Shown here: piece after piece, positions 10,101 through 18,050 of the stretch | How positions within the stretch are numbered: the first letter of the stretch is position 1 | How the letters are laid out: each line of letters starts with the position of its first letter | Source of the DNA: Veillonella sp. T11011-6 | GTDB taxonomy: Bacteria; Bacillota; Negativicutes; Veillonellales; Veillonellaceae | Assembly (NCBI RefSeq): GCF_002959755.1 | Contig: NZ_PPCW01000005.1 | Location: 186,001-250,000, forward strand | Direction: 5' to 3' | DNA: 64,000 nucleotides | Position numbers and translations under genes: made by a program | The notes under the pieces: generated by a model | Told to the model about the DNA's origin: nothing | The model's database searches: none | The model's input: only the letters and a program-made list of their open reading frames with translations

Positions 10101-10932
10101 CGGCTAGTGTAGCCATGTCCATGAGGGAACGAGCTTTTTTCTTAGTTGTATAGAGCTCAGCACGACCTTCCATGTATTCTTCGAGGGCTTCTTCAATAGG
10201 TCCTGTGAAGCGACTCGCTTCGATAGAGATATCCGTTAACTCTGTCATAAATGTGGTATGACGGCAGTGGTCGGACCAATATGTATCGAAGAGGCGAATT
10301 TCTGTAATCGTAGGATCCCGGTGTTCTACCTCTGCATATTGTTGTCTAATTATTTGAAGGTCTGCCAAGGTCATTGCAAGACCATAATTTTTGATGAGTC
10401 CTTCTAACTCATCATCGCTCATGGTAGTAAAGCCATCAATTGTTGCCACTGGTTTTGGATCATCTAAATCGAGGGCCAAGGTATTAGGAAATTCAAGGCT
10501 TGCTTCACGGGAATCAACAGGGTTAATATAGTACGCTTTGATGGCATCTTCTTGTTCTTTTGTGAAAGTGCCTTCGATAGCGAATACGCAAGCACATCGA
10601 ACGATGTGACCAGAGGTGAGGGTGAGCATGGAAATACACTGCTCTGCGCTGTCGGCGCGTTGATCGTATTGACCTGGTACATATTCAACAGCGAATACGA
10701 AACCTTGCAAAGCTGGAATTTCTTCTAATACTGTATCCACAGGAGGTTCGGAGAAAATTAAATTTTTTGCAGATTCTAAATCTTTGACATCTAAATTTTC
10801 AATATCATACCGCTCATAAATGGTAACACCTGTTACAGGCATAGATAACTCCTGTTGTAAGGTGTGTAACATGCGTTGTGCTTCTTGGTTGAAAGATTCT
10901 CGTTTTGTTACGAATAATCGTTGTATAGCCAT
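7192..10932 (-). CDS. purL: Phosphoribosylformylglycinamidine synthase, fused PurL-PurQ type
   Basis: A 1246-residue single-chain FGAM synthase, converting FGAR, glutamine and ATP to FGAM (step 4 of purine synthesis). Synthetase half-motifs include THNHPTEIEPFGGAAT and FGAGGVSVAIGELTDG. The C-terminal class I glutaminase (about the last 260 residues) has PGGFSAGDE, the nucleophile in GICNGFQALIKLG, and SHGEGRF. The presence of the glutaminase explains why no separate purQ or purS is seen. I chose ATG 10932 (MAIQRLFVTKR), which has GGAGG a few bases upstream; the frame extends 52 codons further without family-like sequence. It is on the strand opposite the purECFMNHD operon and diverges from a LysR gene. 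Confidence 0.95.
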   Translation of the reverse strand: MAIQRLFVTKRESFNQEAQRMLHTLQQELSMPVTGVTIYERYDIENLDVKDLESAKNLIFSEPPVDTVLEEIPALQGFVFAVEYVPGQYDQRADSAEQCISMLTLTSGHIVRCACVFAIEGTFTKEQEDAIKAYYINPVDSREASLEFPNTLALDLDDPKPVATIDGFTTMSDDELEGLIKNYGLAMTLADLQIIRQQYAEVEHRDPTITEIRLFDTYWSDHCRHTTFMTELTDISIEASRFTGPIEEALEEYMEGRAELYTTKKKARSLMDMATLAVKELRHAGGLTNLDESDEINACTIIVPVDVDGKTEEWLLLFKNETHNHPTEIEPFGGAATCLGGCIRDPLSGRAYVYQAMRITGSGDPHTSLEDTLEGKLPQKKITQEAARGYSSYGNQIGLATGEVKEYYHPGYVAKRMEIGAVIGAAPRNQVRREVPVPGDVVVLLGGKTGRDGCGGATGSSKEHTVESLSTCGAEVQKGNALTERKIQRLFRRGEVTTLIKRCNDFGAGGVSVAIGELTDGVTINLDLVPKKYAGLDGTELAISESQERMACVISATDVNAFKAYCDEENLECTVVADVTDTNRLIMNWNGETIVDISRDFLNTNGASQQQEAIVTAPADRSYFLRGSSSADNFKEKWLAAVSDLNTASQQGLAERFDSTVGANTVLMPFGGKFQKTPTQGMVAKLPVLNGETTTASIMTHGFVPELSAWSPYHGAQYAVLLSVAKLVALGGRREDAYLTLQEYFERLNSKESWGKPVAALLGAYKAQKELEIGAIGGKDSMSGTFMDLTVPPTLVSFAVGTAHVDNIVSQDLKGVDHRLVFFDVPRMYDDTPDWDRFKENCDTLQEQIEKGRVYSAYVVEQGGIPEAVTKMALGNNIGVKFDKYAERGIFQPALGAFIVEVDIKAVNYLLELPGLKVIGVTQANPVIEWADQSVSLKEIQATYEAPLNDIFPMHAPNGSGEAVAYIHDQHAKPRSTSLGAKPKVLIPVFPGTNCEFDSARAFERAGAETDIVVIRNQTPEQLKESIDVIKAKLAESQILMFPGGFSAGDEPDGSGKFMATLFRNPYLAEGLENLLYKQDGLVLGICNGFQALIKLGLLPGGHIETLTADHSTLTYNTIGRHLSRMVNTKVISTKSPWMSDAKAGEIYTVPISHGEGRFIASPQQVLEFNKTGQIATQYVDFDGIASMDSRFNPNQSAAAIEGIYSPDGRVFGKMAHSERCGTGISKNIPGQLEMPIFTSGVKYFK

Positions 10933-10949
10933 CTTAGCCTCCTGTAATG

Positions 10950-10977
10950 TATATAATTCCCTATGGGATATTGACAA
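10950..10977 (-). promoter_or_regulatory. Likely purL promoter
   Basis: On the minus strand TTGTCA (10972-10977), a 16-bp spacer and TATATA (10950-10955) sit just upstream of the purL ribosome binding site. Match to consensus is fair. Confidence 0.5.
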
Positions 10978-11058
10978 ATTAAGTATAGTCGGTCTAGACT
11001 TATAAGTAAAGATAATCTTACTTATGAAAAGATTAGAAATACTAATAAATATGAAAAA

Positions 11059-11091
11059 TTCATGAAGGTCATAAGACCTAATATTCATGAA
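11059..11091. promoter_or_regulatory. Paired TTCATGAA palindromes between purL and lysR
   Basis: Two identical TTCATGAA palindromes (11059-11066 and 11084-11091) flank a small inverted repeat AGGTC-ATAA-GACCT (11066-11079). The position between two divergent genes and the symmetry suggest an operator, possibly for the neighbouring LysR protein. This is inference. Confidence 0.45.
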
Positions 11092-11200
11092 GTTTTCTAC
11101 ATATTCATTATATATTGAGAGTTCATCGTTATAATATAATAAATGATATGTATATTTAAAAGTAAGACGTTACTATTAGTATATAACAGAGGTGAATAAA

Positions 11201-12106
11201 ATGGCAGTATCTGCAGATTTATATAGAACCTTTTTAGGGGTAGGCTTATATTTATCCTTTTCTCGTGCCGCAAAAGAACTAGGTGTTTCTCAATCCGCCA
11301 TCAGTCAAAGCATTAAACAATTAGAAGGGGAACTTAATATGCCTCTTTTCGTGCGCACTACAAAATCTGTAGGATTCACACCAGAAGGTAAAGAATTGTT
11401 TGATACAGTGGCTAAAGCGTTCTCCATCCTTGATAATGGGGTGACTCAATTACAAGAACGTGTTAGCCAAGCTTATGAAAGTTTAAATCTTGCTGCTACA
11501 GATACATTATGTCGCCATTTCTTATTACCATATTTTCATAAATGGCAATTACAAGAAAGTGAAATCGGATTGCATATCATTAATCGTCCATCCCCTGATT
11601 GCGTAGAATTGGTACTCAATAAAGAGGCTCAGTTAGCGGTGGTTAATGATTATGAAGGCTTGCGAGATAATCCACAATTAGAAGTAACTACGCTTGCTAC
11701 GATTCAAGATGTCTTCGTTGGAGGACCTGACTATAAAGGGGCAGGGTTCTTTGATCAAGGTCGTCTGCTTAACGAGCCTATCTTGTTATTACATAAGGGA
11801 TCTGCAAGTCGTACTTTCTTCGATGAAGTTACACATGGTGCATGTCGTAAACCTCGTTTTGAACTTGGTAGCGTCGATGTATTGCTCGATCTTGTAGAAA
11901 TTAATATGGGCATTTCCATGTTGCCTAACCATGTAGTGCAACAAAAGATACAAGAAGGCTCCATCGTGCGTATCGATACAGATATTCCTGTACCGACCCG
12001 TGATATTGTACTTGTCCGTTCTCGTTTGGTACCTCAATCTGAAGGGGCTGCGCGCTTCACATCCATGCTTCTTAATCGTGAAAGCACTCGTGATAAGGTC
12101 TTATAA
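11201..12106 (+). CDS. LysR-family transcriptional regulator
   Basis: A 301-residue regulator: N-terminal winged helix-turn-helix (SFSRAAKELGVSQSAISQSIKQLE, quoted here in parts: SFSRAAKELG, SQSAISQSIK, residues about 20-45) and a substrate-binding-like effector domain from about residue 90. The start at ATG 11201 has GAGGTG 6 bases upstream; GTG at 11192 overlaps that ribosome binding site and is unlikely. It diverges from purL over about 270 bp that contain symmetric sites. LysR regulators often control the divergent gene, so purL or purine/nitrogen status is possible, but the ligand is unknown. Confidence 0.85.
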   Translation: MAVSADLYRTFLGVGLYLSFSRAAKELGVSQSAISQSIKQLEGELNMPLFVRTTKSVGFTPEGKELFDTVAKAFSILDNGVTQLQERVSQAYESLNLAATDTLCRHFLLPYFHKWQLQESEIGLHIINRPSPDCVELVLNKEAQLAVVNDYEGLRDNPQLEVTTLATIQDVFVGGPDYKGAGFFDQGRLLNEPILLLHKGSASRTFFDEVTHGACRKPRFELGSVDVLLDLVEINMGISMLPNHVVQQKIQEGSIVRIDTDIPVPTRDIVLVRSRLVPQSEGAARFTSMLLNRESTRDKVL

Positions 12107-12111
12107 TCATG

Positions 12112-12150
12112 AGACACACTTTTTGAGAAATTTCAGAAAGTGTGTCTTTT
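12112..12150 (+). terminator. Terminator after lysR gene
   Basis: AGACACACTTT pairs with AAAGTGTGTCT, followed by TTTTATATTTT. Confidence 0.8.
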
Positions 12151-12290
12151 TATATTTTAGACTACTCTTATCTGTGCTATATTATATTGTTATAAACCTG
12201 TTGAATTTTATGATTCAGAGTTGAAAGTTTTTAAGTCTCTTTGATAGTTATAGTACTAGCTATATTGTTAAGGCTTTTACTTGATATAGG

Positions 12291-12320
12291 TTGACCCTAA
12301 GGGGTTATTTACGTTAAAAT
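12291..12320 (+). promoter_or_regulatory. Likely xpt promoter
   Basis: TTGACC (12291-12296), an 18-bp spacer and TAAAAT (12315-12320) lie 34 bases upstream of the xpt start. The leader is too short for a purine riboswitch, and none of the riboswitch core sequence was recognised. Confidence 0.55.
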
Positions 12321-12353
12321 TTAAAGATAGTTATACTGCGGAGGTAAGAGCAC

Positions 12354-12929
12354 ATGGAATTATTAAAACAACGCATTCGTGAAGAGGGGATTGTCCTCAA
12401 TAATCGCGTGCTAAAAGTCGATGGTTTTTTAAATCATCAAATCGATCCACAATTGTTTAAAGCAATCGGTAAAGAAATTGCTGATCGTTACCGTGATGCA
12501 GGGGTACAACGTATTGTTACTATTGAGGCATCTGGCATTGCATTGGCATTGATGGCTGCGCTTGAACTTGATGTGCCATTAGTATTTGCGCGTAAGAAAA
12601 AATCTATTCTTATGGTAGACGATGTATATCATAGTGTGGTGTACTCCTACACAAAAGAAGAAAACTACGATATTACTATTTCTAAAAAATTCTTGCCAGC
12701 TGGTGAAAAAGTGTTAATCATCGATGACTTCTTGGCATCTGGTGAGGCGGCTATGGGCCTTGCTAAATTGGTAGAAGACGCAGGTGATGAAGTGGTAGGT
12801 ATGGCTATTGCTATCGAAAAATCCTTCCAACCTGGTCGCGAACGCCTTGAAAATGCAGGTTATCGTGTAGAGTCTTTAGTTCGTATTAAAGAATTTAAAG
12901 ACAATGGTTGTGTATTTATTGAAGACTAA
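12354..12929 (+). CDS. xpt: Xanthine phosphoribosyltransferase
   Basis: A 191-residue cytoplasmic salvage enzyme making XMP from xanthine and PRPP. The PRPP-binding loop is VLIIDDFLASGEAAMG (residues about 123-138), and EASGIALALMAA and FARKKKS match the Xpt family, whose usual length is about 190. The start ATG 12354 is preceded by GGAGG with good spacing. It heads a probable three-gene operon with two paralogous proteins of unknown function. Confidence 0.93.
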   Translation: MELLKQRIREEGIVLNNRVLKVDGFLNHQIDPQLFKAIGKEIADRYRDAGVQRIVTIEASGIALALMAALELDVPLVFARKKKSILMVDDVYHSVVYSYTKEENYDITISKKFLPAGEKVLIIDDFLASGEAAMGLAKLVEDAGDEVVGMAIAIEKSFQPGRERLENAGYRVESLVRIKEFKDNGCVFIED

Positions 12930-12955
12930 TAGTCTGATTATTTGTAGAGGGAATT

Positions 12956-13402
12956 ATGAATCAAAAAGCAGAAAAATTCGACTTACTCGTTGCTGACCTA
13001 AATAAAGGTGGTAATTCTTGGTTTACAAAGGAAGAAATGACAGATGATCTTCATACAGTCGTTTATCACGGCCGTTTGGATGTTCATGAGCATAGCTTGC
13101 CTGTATTCATCGTTGTGGATGATTCTGCATTCTCCTATGCGCGTATAGCTATTACAACAACATCTATTGATGAAAAAGTGATTCCTGCTGTGTTAAAAGA
13201 ACTTAACACATTGAATCAAGATTATAAAGTATCTAAATACTATGTAAGCAATGAAGACAATAACATCTATATGGATGTATCTGTTCCTGGTTTGACAGAA
13301 CAGTTTGATCCTACAGTAGTAGTTAATTTATTGCTTGAAGTCGTTCAACCACACTTAGATGCTGTGCATAAAGGTATTCTTAAAGTAGCTGGTTTAGCTT
13401 AA
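12956..13402 (+). CDS. Unknown small acidic protein, YbjN-like, copy 1
   Basis: A 148-residue soluble protein with no signal peptide or membrane segment. It shows a VVYHGRL-DVHEHSLPVFIVVDDS strand pattern, then an alternating alpha/beta layout resembling YbjN or type III chaperone-like folds. That resemblance is by eye and weak. It starts 26 bases after xpt with GAGGGAATT before the ATG. It is clearly related to the next gene: shared FD...L..D near the N-terminus, TVVY, LP[VL]F[IV][IV][LV]D[DN]S and Y.V[SD]. The function is unknown; linkage to xpt suggests a nucleotide-related role only loosely. Confidence 0.6.
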   Translation: MNQKAEKFDLLVADLNKGGNSWFTKEEMTDDLHTVVYHGRLDVHEHSLPVFIVVDDSAFSYARIAITTTSIDEKVIPAVLKELNTLNQDYKVSKYYVSNEDNNIYMDVSVPGLTEQFDPTVVVNLLLEVVQPHLDAVHKGILKVAGLA

Positions 13403-13413
13403 TAGAGGTTGTT

Positions 13414-13854
13414 ATGAATCCTAAAGCGTTATTATTTGATAAGTTTTTAAAAGACGAAGAAATCACATCCTTTGAACGTAAGGATTTTGATGATGAAGAC
13501 GGTACTGTTGTATACCGTTCTTACATTAAATCCCCGTTGTGGGATATGCCGTTATTTGTCATTCTCGATAACAGTATTTACAGTGTTATTCGTTTAGTAT
13601 TGGGACCTGAAAAGGTAACTGCACAAAATATGAATGCCTTGAATGCTTTGGTTAACCGTGACAATGCGACATACAAAAACTATAAACTATATATTGATGA
13701 ACAAGACTCTAGTCTGTATTTGGACTGCGTATATATGTGTGGTGATGATGCGTTTGAACCTGCATTAATGTACGCATTGATGTCTTCTATTGTAGATTAT
13801 GTTCCTGAAGCTGTAGGTGAGTTGAAAGCTGCTTTTGAAAGTGGTACTCACTAA
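13414..13854 (+). CDS. Unknown small acidic protein, YbjN-like, copy 2
   Basis: A 146-residue paralogue of the preceding protein, 11 bases downstream, with GAGG before ATG. Shared features are GTVVYRSYI, MPLFVILDNSIYSVIRL and a late Y-I-D-E-Q-D-S-S-LYLD stretch that lines up with YYVSNEDNNIYMD in copy 1. It is soluble and acidic. The tandem pair probably arose by duplication and may form a heteromer; that is inference. Confidence 0.6.
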   Translation: MNPKALLFDKFLKDEEITSFERKDFDDEDGTVVYRSYIKSPLWDMPLFVILDNSIYSVIRLVLGPEKVTAQNMNALNALVNRDNATYKNYKLYIDEQDSSLYLDCVYMCGDDAFEPALMYALMSSIVDYVPEAVGELKAAFESGTH

Positions 13855-13900
13855 TCAATAACAAATATAGATTAATGGGCATAATGTTCGGAAATTAAAT

Positions 13901-13944
13901 AAAAGAGGGTATCCTATCTTTATAGATAGAATACCCTCTTTTGT
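13901..13944 (+). terminator. Terminator of the xpt operon
   Basis: AAAGAGGGTATCCTATCT pairs with AGATAGAATACCCTCTTT around loop TTAT, followed by TGTTTTTG. Confidence 0.85.
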
Positions 13945-14132
13945 TTTTGTAGAAAATATATATATGGTATGAAATAGTGCGTTTATTGCAAGGATATTTT
14001 TGTACAAATTGAGAGGGGATTTGTAATCAACCAAGTTGAATAAAGTCGATATAATTAAAATCAATATTTTCAAATAGTTCGGAGTATAACGAATAATAAA
14101 AATAATTAATTATATAATATTCGAAAATTGTG

Positions 14133-14161
14133 TTGATTTTGTAAATGTTAGGTGTTACAAT
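14133..14161 (+). promoter_or_regulatory. Promoter of the purECFMNHD operon
   Basis: TTGATT (14133-14138), a 17-bp spacer and TACAAT (14156-14161). The transcript would start near 14168, just ahead of the leader ORF ribosome binding site. Confidence 0.65.
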
Positions 14162-14186
14162 TTGTGTACAAGAAGGAGGTAGCACC

Positions 14187-14261
14187 GTGAACTATGCAAA
14201 TCAACAAACTCAAAGCAAGTCTACGGAGGCTATTTGTGCGCATTTGACCCAGTCTATTTAG
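14187..14261 (+). CDS. 24-codon leader peptide before purE
   Basis: A GTG start lies 7 bases after a near-perfect AAGGAGG (14173-14179). The frame encodes VNYANQQTQSKS then TEAICAHLTQSI and stops at TAG 14259-14261. The stop lies inside the loop of a terminator hairpin (14248-14267 plus T run), the arrangement expected of a translated leader controlling attenuation. Four of 24 residues are glutamine, the amide donor for PurF and PurL. Whether that matters is speculation. Confidence 0.6.
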   Translation: MNYANQQTQSKSTEAICAHLTQSI

Positions 14262-14275
14262 GCTGGGCTTTTTTA
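14248..14275 (+). terminator. Attenuator-like terminator upstream of purE
   Basis: CCCAG (14248-14252) pairs with CTGGG (14263-14267), followed by CTTTTTTATT. It lies between the pur promoter and purE, so it would stop transcripts before the structural genes unless overridden. Confidence 0.65.
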
Positions 14276-14287
14276 TTAGGAGGATCT

Positions 14288-14779
14288 ATGAAGGTCGGTA
14301 TTATTATGGGCAGCAAGTCTGACCTAGACACAATGAAAAAGGCATCTGCCGTACTTGATGAATTTAACATTCCTTATGAAATGGTAATCGCTTCAGCTCA
14401 TCGTACACCTGAAGCTGTAAAGGATTTTGTTACACGACTTGAAGATGAAGGGGCCATCGCTTTTATAGCTGGTGCTGGTGCAGCGGCCCACTTACCAGGT
14501 GTAGTAGCTAGCTTCACTACATTGCCTGTTATCGGAATTCCTCTTAATGCAACAGCTTTAAAAGGTATCGATTCCTTGCTTGCTATTGTTCAGATGCCAT
14601 CTGGTATGCCTGTAGCAACTATGGCTGTAGATGGTGCTAAAAATGCAGCACTTTTTGCAGTCCAAATTGGAGCAGCTTTCAACAAAGACTTGAAAGACCG
14701 ATATGTACAGTATCGCAAAGATATGGCTGAAAAAGTATTAGCGGACAATTCTGAATTACAAGGTGCCATTAAACTATAA
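14288..14779 (+). CDS. purE: N5-carboxyaminoimidazole ribonucleotide mutase
   Basis: A 163-residue class I PurE, converting N5-CAIR to CAIR. Signature MGSKSDLDTM (residues 8-17), SAHRTPE with the catalytic histidine, and GAGAAAHLPGVVA. The start ATG 14288 has AGGAGG 5 bases upstream. An in-frame TTG at 14234 would add an 18-residue extension and also has GGAGG near it, but the family begins at MKVGIIMGSKSD. No purK is seen in the window, so N5-CAIR synthesis must be encoded elsewhere or bypassed. Confidence 0.93.
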   Translation: MKVGIIMGSKSDLDTMKKASAVLDEFNIPYEMVIASAHRTPEAVKDFVTRLEDEGAIAFIAGAGAAAHLPGVVASFTTLPVIGIPLNATALKGIDSLLAIVQMPSGMPVATMAVDGAKNAALFAVQIGAAFNKDLKDRYVQYRKDMAEKVLADNSELQGAIKL

Positions 14780-14845
14780 TCGTTTGAAGCGTTTACATCA
14801 TCATTTATACATCTTTGAATAGATAAGAGTAAAAGGAGACACATC

Positions 14846-15574
14846 ATGGCTAACATCGACTTGGAAACATTAACATTATTGTACGAAGGTAAAGCAAAAC
14901 AAGTATATCAAACAGATAACAAAGACGAGTACATCGTTCATTACAAAGATGATGCTACTGCATTTAACGGTGAAAAACATGATACCATCCTTGGCAAAGG
15001 CGTATTGAACAATAAGATTTCTTCTTTCTTCTTTGAATTATTGAAAAAAGAAGGCGTTCCAACTCATTTCGTTCGTCGTGAAGATGATCGTAATCAAACA
15101 GTACTTACATTGGATATCATTCCTTTAGAAGTTATCGTTCGCAACATTGCAGCTGGTTCTATGGCTAAACGCTTTGGTATTGAAGAAGGTACTCCTCTTA
15201 AACATCCAATCCTTGAATTCTGCTACAAAAATGATGAATTAGGCGATCCATTCGCTAATGAATCCCAAATCACAGCACTCGGCTGGGCGACACAAGAACA
15301 ACTTGATGTAATCTCTACTATCACGTTAAAAGTAAACGATATTTTGAAAAAATTCTTAGCTACTAAAAATGTAACTCTTGTAGATTTTAAATTAGAATTC
15401 GGTACACATAATGGTGAAGTATTATTAGGCGATGAAATCTCTCCTGATACATGCCGTTTTTGGGATGCTACAACAGGTGAAAAACTCGACAAAGACCGTT
15501 TCCGTCGAGATCTTGGTAACATCGAAGAAGCGTACAAAGAAATGTTATTCCGTCTTACTGGCGAACGCGCCTAA
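14846..15574 (+). CDS. purC: SAICAR synthetase
   Basis: A 242-residue enzyme joining CAIR and aspartate with [15 protein letters not shown] at the N-terminus and [14 protein letters not shown] are family signatures, and the length is standard. The ribosome binding site AAAGGAGAC lies before ATG 14846. It is the second gene of the pur operon, 66 bases after purE. Confidence 0.95.
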   Translation: MANIDLETLTLLYEGKAKQVYQTDNKDEYIVHYKDDATAFNGEKHDTILGKGVLNNKISSFFFELLKKEGVPTHFVRREDDRNQTVLTLDIIPLEVIVRNIAAGSMAKRFGIEEGTPLKHPILEFCYKNDELGDPFANESQITALGWATQEQLDVISTITLKVNDILKKFLATKNVTLVDFKLEFGTHNGEVLLGDEISPDTCRFWDATTGEKLDKDRFRRDLGNIEEAYKEMLFRLTGERA

Positions 15575-15583
15575 GGGGGCACA

Positions 15584-17002
15584 ATGAACTACGATCCTGT
15601 TTTTGATAAATGGCATGAAGAGTGTGGTGTATTCGGTGTCTATGATAGAACCGTTGATGTAGCACGCTATGTATATTGGGGACTCTTTGCGCTCCAACAC
15701 CGTGGCCAAGAAAGTGCGGGCATTGCCGTTACAGATGGTCATGATGTAGAACTAAAAAAAGGCATGGGCTTGTTGACTGAGGCTATCAAGGAATTACCAT
15801 CTTTGCCTAGCCATATGGGTACTGGCCATGTGCGGTACTCCACAACAGGGTCCAATAATCCACGCAATATTCAACCTTTAGTTATCCATTATCAAGGCGG
15901 TCAGATTGCAGTGGCCCATAACGGTAATTTAACGAATGCTTTAGCTATTCGCAAACGCCTTGAAGCAGATGGGTCTATTTTTCAAACGACTATGGATTCC
16001 GAGGTCATTGTAAACCTCATTGCTCGCTCTAAAGCTGAGACACAAGAGGAACGCATTGCCGATGCGGCTCGTCAAATTGAAGGGGCTTTTTCTCTGGTTA
16101 TTACTACGAACGACTCTTTGGTAGGTGTCCGTGATCCCCAAGGCTTTAGACCTCTTTGTTTAGGTAAAACGGCTAATGGCTATGTCCTTTCTAGTGAAAG
16201 CTGTGCCTTAGATGCTATAAAAGCCGAGTTTATTCGTCACATCGATCCAGGCGAAATGGTAATTATCGATGACTCTGGTGTGCGTAGCACCATTTATGCA
16301 GAACCAGAAAAAATCGACAAAAAGCTTTGCGTCTTTGAATATATTTATTTTGCTCGTGGCGATAGCCATATCGATGGTCAATCGGTATATCAATCTCGTC
16401 TTAATATGGGGCGTGAATTATATAACGAAACTAAATATGATGCAGATATTGTTATGTCTATTCCTGACTCTGGCACTACAGCTGCACTAGGCTATGCTCG
16501 TGCATCGGGCATACCATTTGCAGAAGGTCTTGTTAAAAATCGCTATAGTGGTCGTACCTTTATCAAACCAAATCAAGAGGAGCGGGAATTAGCTGTTCGT
16601 ATGAAGCTTAATGCATTGCCCCACATTGTAGGGGGCAAACGGATTGTCCTTATCGATGATTCTATCGTACGTGGTACTACGAGTGGCATCATCGTTAAGA
16701 TGCTAAAAGAAGCTGGTGCCAAAGAGGTGTACATGTGCGTTAGCTCTCCATCCATTGAATATTCTTGTCACTATGGCATTGATACATCGGTGCGTAAAGA
16801 GCTCATTGCTGCTACTCATACAGTAGATGAAATAAAAGATTATATTCATGCTGACAAATTACATTATTTATCTCGTGAAGGCTTATGTCATGCTGTATCT
16901 GATATAGCGCCTAATGACTTATGTTTTGCTTGCTTTAATGGTGATTACAGTGTAGAGGTTCCTGCGGAACAAGAGGAAGGGGTCAAATATGTGCTCGAAT
17001 AA
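15584..17002 (+). CDS. purF: Amidophosphoribosyltransferase
   Basis: A 472-residue first committed enzyme of purine synthesis, making phosphoribosylamine from PRPP and glutamine. A 13-residue N-terminal stretch precedes Cys14 (EECGVFGVY), so it is the precursor type whose cysteine nucleophile is exposed by processing. HRGQESAGI and the PRPP loop VLIDDSIVRGTTSGI are visible. Cysteines in CVFEYIY, YSCHYG and DLCFAC suggest the iron-sulfur cluster of the Bacillus-type enzyme. It begins 9 bases after purC and overlaps purM by 14 bases. Confidence 0.95.
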   Translation: MNYDPVFDKWHEECGVFGVYDRTVDVARYVYWGLFALQHRGQESAGIAVTDGHDVELKKGMGLLTEAIKELPSLPSHMGTGHVRYSTTGSNNPRNIQPLVIHYQGGQIAVAHNGNLTNALAIRKRLEADGSIFQTTMDSEVIVNLIARSKAETQEERIADAARQIEGAFSLVITTNDSLVGVRDPQGFRPLCLGKTANGYVLSSESCALDAIKAEFIRHIDPGEMVIIDDSGVRSTIYAEPEKIDKKLCVFEYIYFARGDSHIDGQSVYQSRLNMGRELYNETKYDADIVMSIPDSGTTAALGYARASGIPFAEGLVKNRYSGRTFIKPNQEERELAVRMKLNALPHIVGGKRIVLIDDSIVRGTTSGIIVKMLKEAGAKEVYMCVSSPSIEYSCHYGIDTSVRKELIAATHTVDEIKDYIHADKLHYLSREGLCHAVSDIAPNDLCFACFNGDYSVEVPAEQEEGVKYVLE

Positions 17003-18050
17003 AACTAGTTTAACCTATCGCGATGCAGGTGTTGATATCGATGCAGGCAATCGCGCTGTCGAATTGATGAAAGAATCCGTGAAACGCACCTATACACCAG
17101 GTGTTGTTGGTGATTTAGGTGGTTTTGGGGGCCTCTATTCCTTAGCTGGTCACTCTATGTCTGACCCTATGCTCGTATCTGGTACAGATGGGGTAGGCAC
17201 AAAATTACGCCTCGCTATCATGATGGATAAACATGATACTATCGGACAAGACTGCGTAGCCATGAGTGTTAATGATATTCTTGTGCAAGGTGCAACGCCT
17301 TTATTCTTCCTCGATTACATTGCAGTTGGTAAACTTGATCCTGTTAAAGTAGCAGATATTGTGCGCGGTGTGGCTGAAGCTTGTGAAGAGTCCGGATGTG
17401 CTTTACTAGGCGGTGAAACTGCTGAAATGGCTGGGTTCTACGATAACGATGACTACGATGTAGCTGGTTTTGCCGTTGGTATCGTTGATCGCCCTAAATT
17501 GATAACTGGTGAAAGCATCAAAGCTGGCGATGTGATTTTAGGTTTGCCATCGTCTGGTGTACATTCCAATGGCTTCTCCTTGGTTCGTAAAATTGTATTC
17601 GACCATAAACAATTATCTATCGATACAGAAATTCCAGAGTTTGATAAAACCTTAGGCGAAGAATTATTGACGCCTACTCGTTTATATCCTAAAGCTGTAT
17701 TGCCATTGATTGAACAACAGCTTGTAAAAGGCATGGTTCATATTACCGGCGGTGGCTTCTATGAAAATATTCCTCGCGTATTGCCAAAAGGTGTTACTGC
17801 AGAGGTAGACGTCACTACATGGCCACGACTACCTGTATTTACAAAACTACAAGAATGGGGTAATGTTGCTTGGCCTGAAATGTACCGTACTTTCAACATG
17901 GGCATTGGTATGATTGTTATCGTTAATCGAAAGGATGTAGAAACGGTTAAAGAAAACCTTTCTAGTCGTGGTGAAATGGTATATGAAATTGGCCGCATCG
18001 TAAGTGGTGATGGGCCAGTTGTCCTTAAAGGGGCTGAGTTTGATGTGTAA
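16989..18050 (+). CDS. purM: AIR synthetase
   Basis: A 353-residue phosphoribosylformylglycinamidine cyclo-ligase. Signatures TYRDAGVDIDAGN, SGTDGVGTKLR, GGETAEMAGFY and HITGGGFYENIPR. The ATG at 16989 follows GAGGAAGGGG and lies within the end of purF (14-base overlap), implying coupled translation. Confidence 0.95.
   Translation: MCSNKTSLTYRDAGVDIDAGNRAVELMKESVKRTYTPGVVGDLGGFGGLYSLAGHSMSDPMLVSGTDGVGTKLRLAIMMDKHDTIGQDCVAMSVNDILVQGATPLFFLDYIAVGKLDPVKVADIVRGVAEACEESGCALLGGETAEMAGFYDNDDYDVAGFAVGIVDRPKLITGESIKAGDVILGLPSSGVHSNGFSLVRKIVFDHKQLSIDTEIPEFDKTLGEELLTPTRLYPKAVLPLIEQQLVKGMVHITGGGFYENIPRVLPKGVTAEVDVTTWPRLPVFTKLQEWGNVAWPEMYRTFNMGIGMIVIVNRKDVETVKENLSSRGEMVYEIGRIVSGDGPVVLKGAEFDV

Noticed and set aside
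12107-12353. Purine riboswitch upstream of xpt
   Set aside because: The conserved core was not found, and the distance from the predicted promoter to the ATG (about 30 nt) is too short.
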